NCBI RefSeq assembly: GCF_013414345.1
Contig: NZ_CP058670.1
Coordinates: forward strand, 62,001 to 126,000
Source: Microcella indica
GTDB taxonomy: Bacteria; Actinomycetota; Actinomycetes; Actinomycetales; Microbacteriaceae
Length of the DNA: 64,000 nucleotides
Reading direction: 5' to 3'
Each line of letters opens with the position of its first letter. Position 1 is the stretch's first letter. The notes below the pieces were generated by a model. It saw only the letters and a program-made list of their open reading frames with translations, ran no database searches and was not told the origin of the DNA. Below are positions 39,383 to 48,889 of this stretch, piece by piece. The position numbers were made by a program, and so were the translations under genes.

Positions 39383-39982
39383 GTGACCGCTCCGGCGACG
39401 ACCGTCCGCGACCGAGAGGAGTCCGCCACGAGCGAGGCCCGCACTGCCGCCGCACCGTCACCCTCCACCGGGGGCGCCGCGCTCTCGCCGCCCACCCGCC
39501 GTCGTGCGCTGCGCATCCTCGTCGTCGTCCTCGCGATCGGCCAGCCGGTGTCGTCTCTCGTCTTCGACTGGCTGTCGCCCTCGACGCTGCAGTCGGGGGC
39601 CGAGTTCTCGCCGATCGTGCCGCCTGGCGCCTGGTTCGCGATCTGGGGCGTCATCATCGTCCTGAGCATCGCGTGGGCGCTCGCCCAGGTGCGGCCGTCG
39701 ACGGTCACGGTCGACACGGGCATCCGCGACCGCCTCGCGGGGCCCACGGCGGTCGGCTTCGTCGCCGTCTCCCGCGGCTCGATCGTCTACGCGGTCACCG
39801 TCAGCTATGCGCTCGTCGGTGTGGGGCTGAGCACGGCGGAGGCCGGTCTCACGGCGCTCTGGATCACGTGCATCGCGGGCGTGAGCATCGTGTGGGCCTC
39901 GGTCATCGCCATCCGCCTGCTGGATGCTCGGCACCCCGCCCTCGGGGCGCGCAGTACCGAGGCTCACGGCCGCGCCCTCTGA
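39383..39982 (+). CDS. Membrane protein, weakly TspO/MBR-like
   Basis: 199 residues from GTG 39383. A Ser/Ala/Pro-rich N-terminus is followed by four to five hydrophobic spans. The segment VPPGAWFAIWGVIIVLSIAWALAQ recalls the PxxWFxxxW region of tryptophan-rich sensory (TspO-like) proteins, but the match is short and I do not assign the family. TACTCT (39373-39378) lies only 4 nt before the GTG, so the exact start is uncertain. Confidence 0.6.
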   Translation: MTAPATTVRDREESATSEARTAAAPSPSTGGAALSPPTRRRALRILVVVLAIGQPVSSLVFDWLSPSTLQSGAEFSPIVPPGAWFAIWGVIIVLSIAWALAQVRPSTVTVDTGIRDRLAGPTAVGFVAVSRGSIVYAVTVSYALVGVGLSTAEAGLTALWITCIAGVSIVWASVIAIRLLDARHPALGARSTEAHGRAL

Positions 39983-39994
39983 CCGCCCTCGGGC

Positions 39995-40705
39995 TCAGCT
40001 CACCCAGCCGAGCTGTCGCAGCCAGCGCGCGCACGCTGCCGTCCAGTCGGCGGCGTTGCCCGCCTGCTCGCCGTCCGGCACCCCGTCGACGAGGCCGAGG
40101 CCGTGGCGCCCACGGGGATACACGTGCAGCTCGTGCGGCACGGCGTGCGCCGCGAGAGCGGCCGCGAGCCGGTAGGCGTGCTCCACGGGCACGGCGGCAT
40201 CCTCTGCGGTGTGCCAGAGGAACGTCGGCGGAGCATCCCGCGTCACCATACGGTCGACCGACAGCGCACGCCGCGTCCACGGCGCCGCCCACCGCCCCAT
40301 GAGGTTGTGGCGCGAGCCGGCGTGCGTCGGCAGCTGCATCGACACGACCGGGTAGCAGAGGATCGCCGCGTCGACGAGGCGACTGGTCGCGGATGAGCGC
40401 GAGGGGCCCGACATCGCGGCGTGGCCGGCGAGGTGGCCTCCGGCCGAGAATCCGAGGATGCCCAGCCGCCCGACCCCGTCGGCCCGCAGCTCGGCGACCC
40501 GCGTGCGCACCGCGTCGATCGGGCCGGGGTGGCGCGCGGCGTTCCCGTTGACCGATGCCACCGGGTAGTGCAGCACGCTCGCCGACAGGCCGAGCGACCG
40601 CAGCCACTGCGCGACCGGCTCGCCCTCGTGGTCGGCGTGGTGGCCGTAGCCGCCGCCCGGCAGCACGATGATGTGCGGCACCGTGCCGTCCTCCGGCGCG
40701 CTCAC
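39995..40705 (-). CDS. Alpha/beta hydrolase, esterase/acetylxylan-esterase type
   Basis: 236 residues from GTG 40705, which overlaps the stop of the beta-lactamase-like gene. HIIVLPGGGYGHHADHEGEPVAQWL is the HGGGY-type oxyanion hole; nucleophile Ser in ILGFSAGGHLAGHAA; Asp in TAEDAAVPVEHAYRL; His in YPRGRHGLGLVDG. This is the BD-FAE/acetyl-esterase pattern. Last gene of the LLM, beta-lactamase-like, esterase operon. Confidence 0.85.
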   Translation of the reverse strand: MSAPEDGTVPHIIVLPGGGYGHHADHEGEPVAQWLRSLGLSASVLHYPVASVNGNAARHPGPIDAVRTRVAELRADGVGRLGILGFSAGGHLAGHAAMSGPSRSSATSRLVDAAILCYPVVSMQLPTHAGSRHNLMGRWAAPWTRRALSVDRMVTRDAPPTFLWHTAEDAAVPVEHAYRLAAALAAHAVPHELHVYPRGRHGLGLVDGVPDGEQAGNAADWTAACARWLRQLGWVS

Positions 40706-41733
40706 GGGGTGCCCGCCGCGAAGACGGCGTTCTGCAGCTCGTCGGGCCGCACGGGGTGCCACGGCTCGCGCGCATCGAGCCGATTGGTGAGCAGCACGAG
40801 GCACAGGCCGGTGGCAGGGGAGAGCCAGAACTGGGTCATCGACCAGCCCTCGTGGCCGAAGACGCTGTGGTCGACGAGGCCGGGGCGGCGCGGCAGGTTC
40901 CAGCCGAGGCCGAAGTTCTCGAAGCGCTTGCGCGGCTCCGGGTCGATGATGAACAGCCCCTCCGTGCGAGGCCGCTGCATCGCGGCGAGCGTCGGTGGCG
41001 AGACGACTGCGCCGTCGCCGGCGAGGAGGGAGCGGCCGACCGCGAGCAGGTCCTCCGCGCTCGCCGCGAGGCCGGCGGCCGGATGCCGTTGCGCGAACAT
41101 CGCCTCAGGGTCGTGCCCCATGACGTCCCCGCCGTGCACGCGCGGGGTGCCCGCCGTGTCGAAGGAGAGCCCCTCGGCGCCAACCGCGCTCGTGAGCTGC
41201 GCGAGCCGCGATTCGAGGGTGTCGCCCGTCGCGGATTCGAGGATCGCCGAGACGCCCGCCCACGCGAGGTTGTTGTAGCGGCGGGCGGTGCCGACGATCG
41301 TCTCGAGGGCCGTGCGCTCGATCGTCTCGTGCAGGCTCGTGGCGCCCGCGGGCATCGGAGCACCGAGCGGGTGGTCGACGATGCCGCTCGAATGGCTCAT
41401 GAGGTGGGCGAGGGTGACGTCGGGGCTCAGGAACCCTGGCAGAGCATCCCGCAATCGGGCGTCGACAGTGAGGGAGCCCTGCTCGACTGACCGCATGACC
41501 GCGAGGGCCACGAGGGGCTTCGTGACCGAGTACAGCGCGAAGCGGTCCTCGGTCGTCGTCGGGCGGTCGTCGACGGCGCCGAAGGCCTCCAGATGCTGCG
41601 TGCAGGCGGCGTCGGTGATGCCGAGCACGGCGGCGGGGAAACGGCCGGCGTCGACGTGGCGCCGCACCCAGGCGGTAGCGGCGCTCCAGCGCGGATCGGC
41701 GGATGCGCCGCTCACGCCGCTGTGCCCGCTCAT
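40702..41733 (-). CDS. Serine beta-lactamase-fold hydrolase (class C / esterase type)
   Basis: 343 residues from ATG 41733. Catalytic SVTK at Ser69 (FALYSVTKPLVALAV) and the YNN motif (RYNNLAWAGVSAI, near residue 155) are present; the third motif is HEGW-like (VFGHEGWSMTQFW) near 300. No signal peptide, so it is a cytosolic esterase-like member rather than a secreted antibiotic-resistance enzyme. ATGA overlap with the LLM gene fixes the start; the long frame to 42516 is a shadow of that gene. Confidence 0.87.
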   Translation of the reverse strand: MSGHSGVSGASADPRWSAATAWVRRHVDAGRFPAAVLGITDAACTQHLEAFGAVDDRPTTTEDRFALYSVTKPLVALAVMRSVEQGSLTVDARLRDALPGFLSPDVTLAHLMSHSSGIVDHPLGAPMPAGATSLHETIERTALETIVGTARRYNNLAWAGVSAILESATGDTLESRLAQLTSAVGAEGLSFDTAGTPRVHGGDVMGHDPEAMFAQRHPAAGLAASAEDLLAVGRSLLAGDGAVVSPPTLAAMQRPRTEGLFIIDPEPRKRFENFGLGWNLPRRPGLVDHSVFGHEGWSMTQFWLSPATGLCLVLLTNRLDAREPWHPVRPDELQNAVFAAGTP

Positions 41734-42677
41734 GCGACTGTGTCGGTCACGTGCGGCAGAACCTCGGCGGCGATGAGGTCGAGGTGCTCGAGGTCGGTCA
41801 TGTCCATGCACTGAAGGTAGACGCGACGAGTGCCGAGGTCGGCGACGCGCTGCAGCTTCTCGACCACCTGCGAGGGGGTGCCGACGAGCACGCCCTCCTC
41901 GGCCGCGGCACCCGCCCGCCCGGGGTCTATGCCGGCCGCGGCGCAGCGACGCTCCAGCTCGGCTGGGGACGCCGCGACGATCGTCGGCAGCGCGACGGAG
42001 AGCGAGAGCGTGAGCGGATCGCGACCCTCGTCGCCGCACACGCGGTGCAGGTTCGCGAACGCGTCGCGAACCTTCTCCTCTCCCACGAAGCCGATGTTGA
42101 ACTCGGTCGCGTTGCGGGCCGCGAGCTGCGGGGTGCGCTGCGGCCCCCCGCCGCCGACGATGAGCGGAACCGGCGATTGCACGGGCTTCGGCAGGGCGGG
42201 GGAGTCGGTCAGGGCGTAGTGGGCGCCGTCGAAGGCGAAGCGCTCGCCGACAGGGGTGCGCCACAGGCCCGTCACGATCGCGAGCTGCTCCTCGAGCATC
42301 CCGAATCGCTTCGTGGGAAAGGGGATGCCATACGCCGCGTGCTCCTGCGCGAACCAGCCCGTGCCGAGGCCGAGCTCCACCCGGCCGCCCGACATCGCAT
42401 CGACCTGGGCGACCTGGATGGCGAGGATGCCCGGGTGGCGAAACGTCATCGATGACACGAGCGTGCCGAGGCGGATGCTGCTCGTCTCGCGCGCGAGGCC
42501 TGCGAGCGTCGTCCACGCATCCGTCGGGCCAGGCAGGCCGTCGCCGTCGCCCATGACCAGGTAGTGGTCGGAGCGGAACCAGCCGTCGAAGCCGAGCCTC
42601 TCGGCGTGCTGGGCCTGCCGCAGCATCGTCTCGTAGTCGGCCCCCTGCTGGGGCTCGGTGAAGACGCAGAACTCCAT
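41730..42677 (-). CDS. LLM-class F420-dependent oxidoreductase
   Basis: 315 residues, TIM-barrel luciferase-like family. Marks: AERLGFDGWFRSDHYLVMG, IRLGTLVSSMTFRHPGILAIQVAQVDAMSGGRVELGLGTGWFAQEHAAYG, VPLIVGGGGPQRT and VGTPSQVVEKLQRVADLGTRRVYLQ. In actinobacteria these use F420. A ribosome site (GGCGGAGGT) precedes the ATG with TAGGCT further upstream, so unlike many neighbours it has a short leader. First of three overlapping genes. Confidence 0.9.
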   Translation of the reverse strand: MEFCVFTEPQQGADYETMLRQAQHAERLGFDGWFRSDHYLVMGDGDGLPGPTDAWTTLAGLARETSSIRLGTLVSSMTFRHPGILAIQVAQVDAMSGGRVELGLGTGWFAQEHAAYGIPFPTKRFGMLEEQLAIVTGLWRTPVGERFAFDGAHYALTDSPALPKPVQSPVPLIVGGGGPQRTPQLAARNATEFNIGFVGEEKVRDAFANLHRVCGDEGRDPLTLSLSVALPTIVAASPAELERRCAAAGIDPGRAGAAAEEGVLVGTPSQVVEKLQRVADLGTRRVYLQCMDMTDLEHLDLIAAEVLPHVTDTVA

Positions 42678-42740
42678 CGTGTGACCTCCGCCTTCGAGCC
42701 TAGAGGGCGCGGGCGGCGCCCGGCGCGGAGCTCGACTGCC

Positions 42741-43166
42741 TCAGGAATCGAGCGTGGCGAACGCCTCGTCGACGAGGGAGGCCAGCCCTTCGAGGTTCAC
42801 CTTCTCGAGCGACGGGATCGTGAGAGCAGCGGCGCCCTGCTTGAGCGAGCCGAGCCGGCCCTGGTACTGGGCGAGCAGGTAGCCGCCCTCGGCGACCGCG
42901 TTCACGTAGAGGCTCACGTGCTTCTGCTGCTGCGCGAGGCCGAGCAGGAACCACTCGACGCTCTCGCCCTTCGGCCGGGGCTGCTCGATGCGCGCGTAGC
43001 CGATGATGCGCTGCTCGGTGCCGCCCCAGAACACGCCCTCCCAGAGCTCGCGCTCGCGGCCACCGAGCCGCTCGCCGATGAGCGCGTCGATCGCGCGCAC
43101 GGTCTCGGCGTGCGGCCCGTCGAGACTCGCGAGGAACTCGTCGACGTCGGCACCGGTGCGCTCCAT
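42741..43166 (-). CDS. DUF1801 domain protein
   Basis: 141 residues from ATG 43166 (MERTGADVDEFLASLDGP); the longer frame to 43460 is antisense to the aldo-keto reductase gene. VEWFLLGLAQQQKHVSLYVNAVAEGGYLLAQYQGRLGSLKQGAAALTI is the DUF1801 core. TACACT lies 8 nt before the ATG on the minus strand. Function unknown. Confidence 0.83.
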   Translation of the reverse strand: MERTGADVDEFLASLDGPHAETVRAIDALIGERLGGRERELWEGVFWGGTEQRIIGYARIEQPRPKGESVEWFLLGLAQQQKHVSLYVNAVAEGGYLLAQYQGRLGSLKQGAAALTIPSLEKVNLEGLASLVDEAFATLDS

Positions 43167-43223
43167 GGGGAGCCAGTGTAGGCGCGCTCGGCGGAGCGGG
43201 CCAGGAGCCCCTACTCTCGAAGC

Positions 43224-44081
43224 ATGAGCATGCTCGACGGGCCCGGCGTCGTTCTCGGCGTGGCGTCGCTCGTGCTCGGGGAAGGCATGGAGCAGCGGCA
43301 CGCCGAGCTCGTCGTGCGCGCGGGCGTCAACGCCGGCGCCGCGGCGCTCGACACGGCGCGGGCCTACGCCTCGGTCGAGGACGACGCTGTGGGCGAGCGG
43401 CTCGCCGTTGTCGCCGAGGAGCGTCGGCCGGGCATCCCGGTGATCACGAAGGCCGGCCACTACCGTCTCGGCACCGCCTCGTGGGACGCCGACGGCAGCG
43501 CCGCCCGGCTGCGCCGCGATGCGGAGCGCAGCGTCGAGGTGCTCGGGGGGCCACCCGCACTGCTACTGCTGCACCGCGCCGACCAGGTCGACGACGTCGC
43601 GGCATCGGTGCGCGCGCTCGACGAGCTGCGGCGCGAAGGGCTCGCGCTGCGGATCGGGGTCTCGAATGCCTCCGTGGAGATGCTCGAGCAGCTCGAGGGC
43701 ATCGCCGAGATCGACGCCGTGCAGAACCGGCTCGGGCTCGGAGTCGAGTCTTTCGCCGAGTACCGGTACTGCCGTGAGCGCGGCATCGACTTCTTCGCCT
43801 ACGCGCCCTTCGGCGGGCCGAGAGCCGCTCCTCTCGCGACGCGCGTGCCCCGGGTGGCGGCGCTCGCCGCCGAACGGGAGCTGTCGGTGCACCGACTCGC
43901 GCTCGCCGCGATGCTCGACGCGGTGCCCGGTTGCTGGCCGGTCATCGGGCCACGCCGCATCGAGAGCGCGGTCGACAGCATCCGCGCTCGCGAGCACGAG
44001 GTCGACGACGCGCTGCGCGCGGCGTTCGCTGACGATCTGACGTCGCGCGGGGTGTCGGTGCAGGAAGCCCCGAACGCGTGA
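43224..44081 (+). CDS. Aldo-keto reductase
   Basis: 285 residues. The full catalytic tetrad is visible: Asp43, Tyr48 (AALDTARAYAS), Lys76 (VITKAG) and His117 (LLLHRAD). GVSNASVEMLEQL follows, and QNRLGLGVE is a shortened form of the usual substrate loop. TACTCT (43212-43217) is 6 nt before the ATG, with no ribosome site. Substrate unknown. A strong hairpin at 44093-44132 ends the gene. Confidence 0.87.
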   Translation: MSMLDGPGVVLGVASLVLGEGMEQRHAELVVRAGVNAGAAALDTARAYASVEDDAVGERLAVVAEERRPGIPVITKAGHYRLGTASWDADGSAARLRRDAERSVEVLGGPPALLLLHRADQVDDVAASVRALDELRREGLALRIGVSNASVEMLEQLEGIAEIDAVQNRLGLGVESFAEYRYCRERGIDFFAYAPFGGPRAAPLATRVPRVAALAAERELSVHRLALAAMLDAVPGCWPVIGPRRIESAVDSIRAREHEVDDALRAAFADDLTSRGVSVQEAPNA

Positions 44082-44092
44082 GCGTGAGGAAG

Positions 44093-44132
44093 GACCCCGC
44101 CGCGACGACCACCACAGCGCCGCGACGGGGTC
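44093..44132. terminator. Bidirectional terminator hairpin
   Basis: GACCCCGCCGCG (44093-44104) and CGCGACGGGGTC (44121-44132) pair over 12 bp with one mismatch. It lies between the convergent aldo-keto reductase and lldD genes. Confidence 0.78.
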
Positions 44133-44168
44133 GGAGGGAGCGGAGATGCGCATCCCGCTCTCTCGAGG

Positions 44169-45401
44169 TCAGCCGCGCGGTATGAGCCGCTGCAGCTGAG
44201 TCACGTGGCCAGGCTCGAGCTCCTCGAGGGAGGTCACGCCGAGCAGGCGCATGGTGCGGGCGATCTCGGAGCCGAGGATCTCGATCGCCCGGTCGACGCC
44301 CTCGCGGCCGCCGGCCATGAGCCCGTAGAGGTAGGCGCGGCCGATCAGGGTGAAGCGTGCCCCGAGGGCGACGCTCGCGACGATGTCGGCGCCGGTCATG
44401 ATGCCGGTGTCGAGGTGCACCTCGGTGTCGTTGCCGACCTCGCGCACGACCTCCGGCAGGAGGTGGAAGGGGATCGGCGCGCGGTCGAGCTGGCGCCCGC
44501 CGTGATTCGAGAGGGTGATGCCGTCGACACCCAGATCGGCGAGCCTCCTCGCGTCGTCGACGGTCTGCACGCCCTTGACGACGAGTTTGCCCGGCCACTG
44601 CTCCTTGATCCAGGCGAGGTCCTCGTAGGTGACCGTGGGGTCGAACATGGAGTCGAGAAGCTCGGCGACGGTGCCGTCCCAGCTGGAGAGGCTCGCGAAG
44701 GCGAGCGGCTCGGTGGTCAGGAAGTCCCACCACCACCACGGGCGGGGGATCGCGTTGGCGATCGTGCCGAGCGTGAGGGCCGGCGGAATCGAGAAGCCGT
44801 TGCGCTTGTCGCGCAGGCGCGCGCCGGCGACGGGCACGTCGACGGTGACGAGGAGAGTGTCGAAGCCGGCCTGCGCAGCGCGGTCGACGAGCTGCATCGA
44901 CTTCTCGCGGTCCTTCCACATGTAGAGCTGGAACCAGTTGCGACCCTCGGGCGCCGATGCTCGAACGTCCTCGATGCTCGTCGTGCCCATCGTCGACAGC
45001 GAGAACGGGATGCCCGCCGCAGCGGCCGCGGAGGCACCAGCCTCCTCGCCCTCGGTCTGCATCATGCGCGTGAATCCGGTGGGCGCGATACCGAAGGGCA
45101 GCTCGACGCGCGACCCGAGCACATCCCAGCCGGTGTCGACGCGGCTGACGTCGCGCAGGATCGCGGGGTGGAACTGGATGTCTTCGAAGGCCTGCCGCGC
45201 ACGCCCGAGCGAGATCTCGGCCTCCGCCGCACCTTCGGTGTAGTCGAAGGGCGCCTTCGGGGTGCGCCGCTGCGCGATCGCCCGCAGGTCGTGGATGGTC
45301 AGCGCGCTCTGCAGCCGCCGCTTCTTCGCGTCGAGCGTCGGCTTCTTGAACTTCATGAGCGGCGCGAGCTCGCTCGGGCGGGGGAAGCGGCGTTTCACCA
45401 T
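44169..45401 (-). CDS. lldD: FMN-dependent L-lactate dehydrogenase
   Basis: Oxidises L-lactate (or a related 2-hydroxy acid) to pyruvate at the membrane, passing electrons to quinone. 410 residues from ATG 45401 ([23 protein letters not shown]). [89 protein letters not shown] (catalytic His-Gly-Gly-Arg) and [20 protein letters not shown] are all intact. It lies 4 bp after the GntR regulator gene in one operon. Confidence 0.93.
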   Translation of the reverse strand: MVKRRFPRPSELAPLMKFKKPTLDAKKRRLQSALTIHDLRAIAQRRTPKAPFDYTEGAAEAEISLGRARQAFEDIQFHPAILRDVSRVDTGWDVLGSRVELPFGIAPTGFTRMMQTEGEEAGASAAAAAGIPFSLSTMGTTSIEDVRASAPEGRNWFQLYMWKDREKSMQLVDRAAQAGFDTLLVTVDVPVAGARLRDKRNGFSIPPALTLGTIANAIPRPWWWWDFLTTEPLAFASLSSWDGTVAELLDSMFDPTVTYEDLAWIKEQWPGKLVVKGVQTVDDARRLADLGVDGITLSNHGGRQLDRAPIPFHLLPEVVREVGNDTEVHLDTGIMTGADIVASVALGARFTLIGRAYLYGLMAGGREGVDRAIEILGSEIARTMRLLGVTSLEELEPGHVTQLQRLIPRG

Positions 45402-45405
45402 GGGG

Positions 45406-46080
45406 CTAATCCTTTGCGTGTGTCTGGTCGTAATGGCCGAGGAGCCGGTCGCGGGCGCCCTCGATGTGGGCTCGGGTGAGCTGCCCGGCGACGGCAGCGT
45501 CGCCGCGGGCGACGGCATCGAGGATGCTCTGGTGCTGGTCGACCACATCCCCGAGGGCGAGCAGCCGGTGCGATTGCACCTGCCCGGTGCAGAGCTCGAT
45601 CTCGCCCATGAGCAGCCCGTGCAGGCGTGCGAGGCGCGGCGAGTGCTGCGCTTCGACGAGGGCGCGGTGGAAGGTCACATCTGCGCGGGCCAGTGGCGCG
45701 GTGTCGCCGTCGTCGGCGACGAGTGCATCGCTCAGCATGCGCTGGGCCGCGACGGCGTCGGCGGGGTGTGTGCCGCTCTCGGCGAGGTTGCGCAGGGCGG
45801 CGACCTCCACGGTCGCGCGCGCGGCGTAGAGGTCGACGATGTCGTCACGGGTCAGCTCGGGCACGCGCGCGGTCTTGTGCGCGGTGCGTCGCAGCAGCCC
45901 GTCGGCGACGAGGCGCTCGAGCGCGACCTTCGCGGTGGGGCGGGCGACGCCGAAGCGGTCGGCGATCGCCTGCTCGGTCACGGCCGAGCCTGGAGCCTCG
46001 CGCTGCGTGAGGATGCTCTCCCGCAGCGCCTCGTAGACGGCGTCGGGCACGCGCGTCACAGCGAGGGCTTCGGCGGTCAT
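45406..46080 (-). CDS. GntR/FCD-family regulator, probable lactate-responsive repressor
   Basis: 224 residues. N-terminal winged helix ([49 protein letters not shown]) and a C-terminal FCD helical domain whose metal/ligand residues include the Asp and His of [13 protein letters not shown] and the His of [11 protein letters not shown]. Same operon as lldD, and a TTGTTAGACAA operator (46099-46109) lies in its promoter, so it most likely represses the operon until lactate appears. TACGGT (forward 46088-46093) is 7 nt before the ATG. Confidence 0.9.
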   Translation of the reverse strand: MTAEALAVTRVPDAVYEALRESILTQREAPGSAVTEQAIADRFGVARPTAKVALERLVADGLLRRTAHKTARVPELTRDDIVDLYAARATVEVAALRNLAESGTHPADAVAAQRMLSDALVADDGDTAPLARADVTFHRALVEAQHSPRLARLHGLLMGEIELCTGQVQSHRLLALGDVVDQHQSILDAVARGDAAVAGQLTRAHIEGARDRLLGHYDQTHAKD

Positions 46081-46098
46081 GCGCTCGACCGTACCAGA

Positions 46099-46109
46099 TT
46101 GTTAGACAA
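46099..46109. promoter_or_regulatory. FadR/LldR-type operator
   Basis: TTGTTAGACAA fits TnGTnnnACnA, the usual FCD-type GntR site, and lies between the -10 hexamer (46088-46093) and where the -35 region would be for the gntR-lldD operon. Flanking GTAC on both sides enlarges the dyad. Confidence 0.7.
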
Positions 46110-46150
46110 GTGTACGAGGAAAGTATGGGCGAGCCCGCGCGGCGACGGAG

Positions 46151-47013
46151 CTACCGCGCGGTGCTCGCGCGCACCACGAGTTCGGGTTGGAAGACGACCT
46201 CACGGGGGTCGAGCCCCGGGTCGGCCACGGCCTCGAGCAGCAGGTCGATCGCGGTGGAGCCGATGAGCTGGCTCGGCTGCCGCACCGACGTGAGGGGCAC
46301 GACGGCCGCGCTCGCGAAGTCGATGTCGTCGTAGCCGACGAGGGCGATGTCGTCCGGCACACGCAGGCTGCCGGTCATGACGAGAGCCTGCAGCACGCCG
46401 ACCGCGAGCAGGTCGTTGACGGCGAAGATCCCGTCCGGACGGTCGGCCGGAGTGCGCGCGGCGACCTCCTCGCCGCCACGTCGGCCGTCGACGACCGTGA
46501 GCCCGGGGGCGTTGATGATCTCGAGCGTCGAGTCGGAGACCTCGGCGATCGCCCGCCGTGCGCCTGTCACGCGGTCGGCGACCTGGCGGATGTCGAGCGG
46601 CCCCGCGAGGAGCGCGATGCGGCGACGGCCGATGTCGAGCAAGTGGCGCACGGCGAGGTACCCGCCCGCGACGTCGTCGACGGCGACGGAGGAGAACCCC
46701 GTGCCCTCGCCGCGCCGGTCGACGAGCACGGCCGGCGTGCCGCGCTCGCGCAGCCGCTCGAGCCGCTCGGTGACATCTCCGAGAGGAGAGATGAGCACGC
46801 CGTGCACGCGCTGCTCCTCGAAGAGGTCGAGGTAGGTGGATTCCCGTGCAGGGTCCTCGTCGCTGTTGCCGAGCAGGATCGACAGGCCCTCGGCGGCGGC
46901 GCGGTCCTCGGCGCCGCGCGCGAGCTCGGTGAAGAACGGGTTGCGCACGACGAGGACGACGAGCCCGACCGTGCGGCTGCGCCCGGCGCGCGAGGCCGAC
47001 CCTGCGGGCCTCC
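46151..47013 (-). pseudogene. LacI-family regulator lacking its DNA-binding domain
   Basis: The ligand-binding part of a LacI regulator is intact ([22 protein letters not shown] to the C-terminus, ~286 codons; VLIGYDDIDFAS-type ending VGYDDIDFASAAVVPLTSVRQP). The usual ~50-residue N-terminal HTH is missing: upstream of [15 protein letters not shown] the sequence leaves the family and enters the truncated xylulokinase gene. No start codon with a ribosome site is seen. It and the divergent xylB remnant look like the two ends of one deletion through a shared lacI-xylB promoter. An upstream open frame to 47218 is antisense to xylB. Confidence 0.85.
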
Positions 47014-47103
47014 ACAATTCAGGAGATCCTGCACACGTGGTGCTGCCGCGGGTGCTGGATCCGCACGCTTCGGTCGCGGTCGATGCCGAAACTCCTGAAT
47101 TGT
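47014..47103. repeat. Inverted repeat at the lacI/xylB truncation junction
   Basis: ACAATTCAGGAG (47014-47025) and CTCCTGAATTGT (47092-47103) are perfect 12-bp inverted repeats around 66 bp. The left arm is exactly where LacI similarity ends; the right arm is within xylulokinase-like sequence. Confidence 0.7.
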
Positions 47104-47840
47104 CGGGATGCCGCAGCGGCATCGTTGTGGGGCCGGGTGCCGGCGACAACGCGGGCGCCGCACTCGGGCTCGGCGCGCGCCCCGGCGACGTCGTCGTCTC
47201 GATCGGCACGAGCGGCACCGTCTACGCCGTGAGCGCAGACCCGGTCGCGGATGCTCAGGGCACGGTCGCCGGGTTCGCCGACGCCGCGGGAGCCCACCTC
47301 CCGCTCGTCGCGACGCTCAACGCCGCGCGTGTGCTCGACGCCGTCGCGCGCCTGCTCGGTGTCGACCACGACGGTCTCGCCGAGCTCGCCCTCGCCGCGC
47401 AGCCCGGCGCCGACGGCCTCGTGCTGCACCCGTACTTCGAAGGCGAGCGCACTCCCAACCTGCCCGACGCGACCGCGACGCTCACCGGCCTCACGCTCGC
47501 GAGCACGACGCGGGAGAACCTCGCGCGCGCGGCGGTCGAGGGCATGCTGTGCGGCCTCGCCGACGGGCTCGACTCGATCACGGGCCTCGGCGTGCCGGCT
47601 GAGCGCATCCTGCTCATCGGCGGTGCTGCGCGCAGCGCCGCGGTCGGGCCCGTCGCGGCGCAGGTGTTCGGCGTGCCGGTCGTCATCCCCAAACCGGGTG
47701 AGTACGTCGCCCTCGGCGCCGCCGCGCAGGCGGCCTGGGCGCTCGGCGACGCGCGGCCCGAGTGGCCCGTCGAGACCTGGGCCGAGCATCCCGCCGATGC
47801 GCGCCCGGTGATTCGAGAGCAGTACGCCGCACAGGGCTAG
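47025..47840 (+). pseudogene. xylB: Xylulokinase, C-terminal part only
   Basis: About 271 codons that match the second half of FGGY xylulose kinase: [62 protein letters not shown] and [47 protein letters not shown]. The first ~215 residues, including the substrate-binding half, are absent; upstream lies the equally truncated lacI. A GTG at 47037 or 47040 could start a protein, but it could not be an active kinase. The stop TAG (47838-47840) doubles as the first bases of the next gene's TAGCCT hexamer. Confidence 0.87.
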
Positions 47841-47849
47841 CCTGGGGGC

Positions 47850-48812
47850 ATGGCCGAGACGCGCTCCGCCCCGCCGATGCCGATCGTGACGCTCACGATC
47901 AACCCCGCGCTCGACGTGAGCACCTCCACCGAGCGCGTGCGTCCCGAGCACAAGATGCGCTGCGGCCCGAGCCGCGTCGACCCGGGCGGCGGGGGCATCA
48001 ACGTGAGCCGGGTCATCCGGCGCCTCGGGGGTCAGTCGACGGCGATCTACGCGCTCGGCGGGCCGACCGGTCAGGCCTACCGCCAGCTGCTCGAGGCCGA
48101 GGGCATCATCGGTCGGGTCATCCCGATCGGCGGGTCGACGCGCGAGAACGTCACCATCGACGAGACGTCGACGGGCGACCAGTTCCGGTTCGTGCTGCAG
48201 GGCCCCGAGCTGAGCGACCGCGAGTGGCAGGCCGCGCTCGATGCGACGGAGGATGCGAGCAGGCTCGGCGGCTACGTCGTGCTGAGCGGCTCGCTCGCCC
48301 CGGGCGTTCCCGACGACTTCTACGCCCAGGCGACCCGAGCCGCCCACCGCCACGGCGCCCGTGCGGTCGTGGATGCCTCGGGCGAGGCGCTCGAGGCGGC
48401 GCTGGACGAGGGCGTCTTCCTCATCAAGCCGAGCGGACGCGAGCTCGGCGAGCTCGTCGGCGCGACCCTCACGACGATCGAGGATCGCGTCGCGGCCGCT
48501 GAGGAGCTCGTGCGGCGAGGCAGCGTCGAGACCGTCGCCCTCACCCTCGGCGGCGACGGTGCCGTGCTCGTGAACCGCGAGGGCACGACGCGGTTGCGTC
48601 CGCCCCCGATCGAGGTCGCCTCGACGGTCGGTGCGGGCGACAGCTTCCTCGCCGGGGTCGTGCTGCGCCTCGCCGAGGGGCGCGACATCGCGGAGGCGTT
48701 CCGCGCTGGAGTGGCGGCGGGGGCCGCCGCGGCGATGACAGCCGCGACCGAGCTGTGCCATCGCGATGATGTGGAGCGTCTCGAGAGCGAGTTGGCGGAG
48801 GCGTCGCACTGA
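47850..48812 (+). CDS. PfkB-family sugar-phosphate kinase (1-phosphofructokinase / LacC type)
   Basis: 320 residues. TLTINPALDVSTSTERVRP at the start and GGGGINVSRVIRRLGGQSTAIYALGG near residue 45 mark the hexose-6-phosphate kinase branch; SGSLAPGVPDDFYAQ and the C-terminal anion hole STVGAGDSFLAGVVLRLAEG with catalytic Asp complete the PfkB fold. TAGCCT (47838-47843) ends 6 nt before ATG 47850. Substrate may be fructose-6-phosphate, fructose-1-phosphate or tagatose-6-phosphate; no PTS gene is adjacent to decide. Confidence 0.88.
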   Translation: MAETRSAPPMPIVTLTINPALDVSTSTERVRPEHKMRCGPSRVDPGGGGINVSRVIRRLGGQSTAIYALGGPTGQAYRQLLEAEGIIGRVIPIGGSTRENVTIDETSTGDQFRFVLQGPELSDREWQAALDATEDASRLGGYVVLSGSLAPGVPDDFYAQATRAAHRHGARAVVDASGEALEAALDEGVFLIKPSGRELGELVGATLTTIEDRVAAAEELVRRGSVETVALTLGGDGAVLVNREGTTRLRPPPIEVASTVGAGDSFLAGVVLRLAEGRDIAEAFRAGVAAGAAAAMTAATELCHRDDVERLESELAEASH

Positions 48813-48889
48813 CGCTGTGCGCGGGAACGCCACCGGAGAGCGGCGTTCGAGGAAACATCGCCGCAATACTGCCCGAGTAGGGTGGGTCC

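Noticed and set aside
39383-39982. Firm assignment to the TspO/MBR family
   Set aside because: Only a short tryptophan-containing segment is similar.
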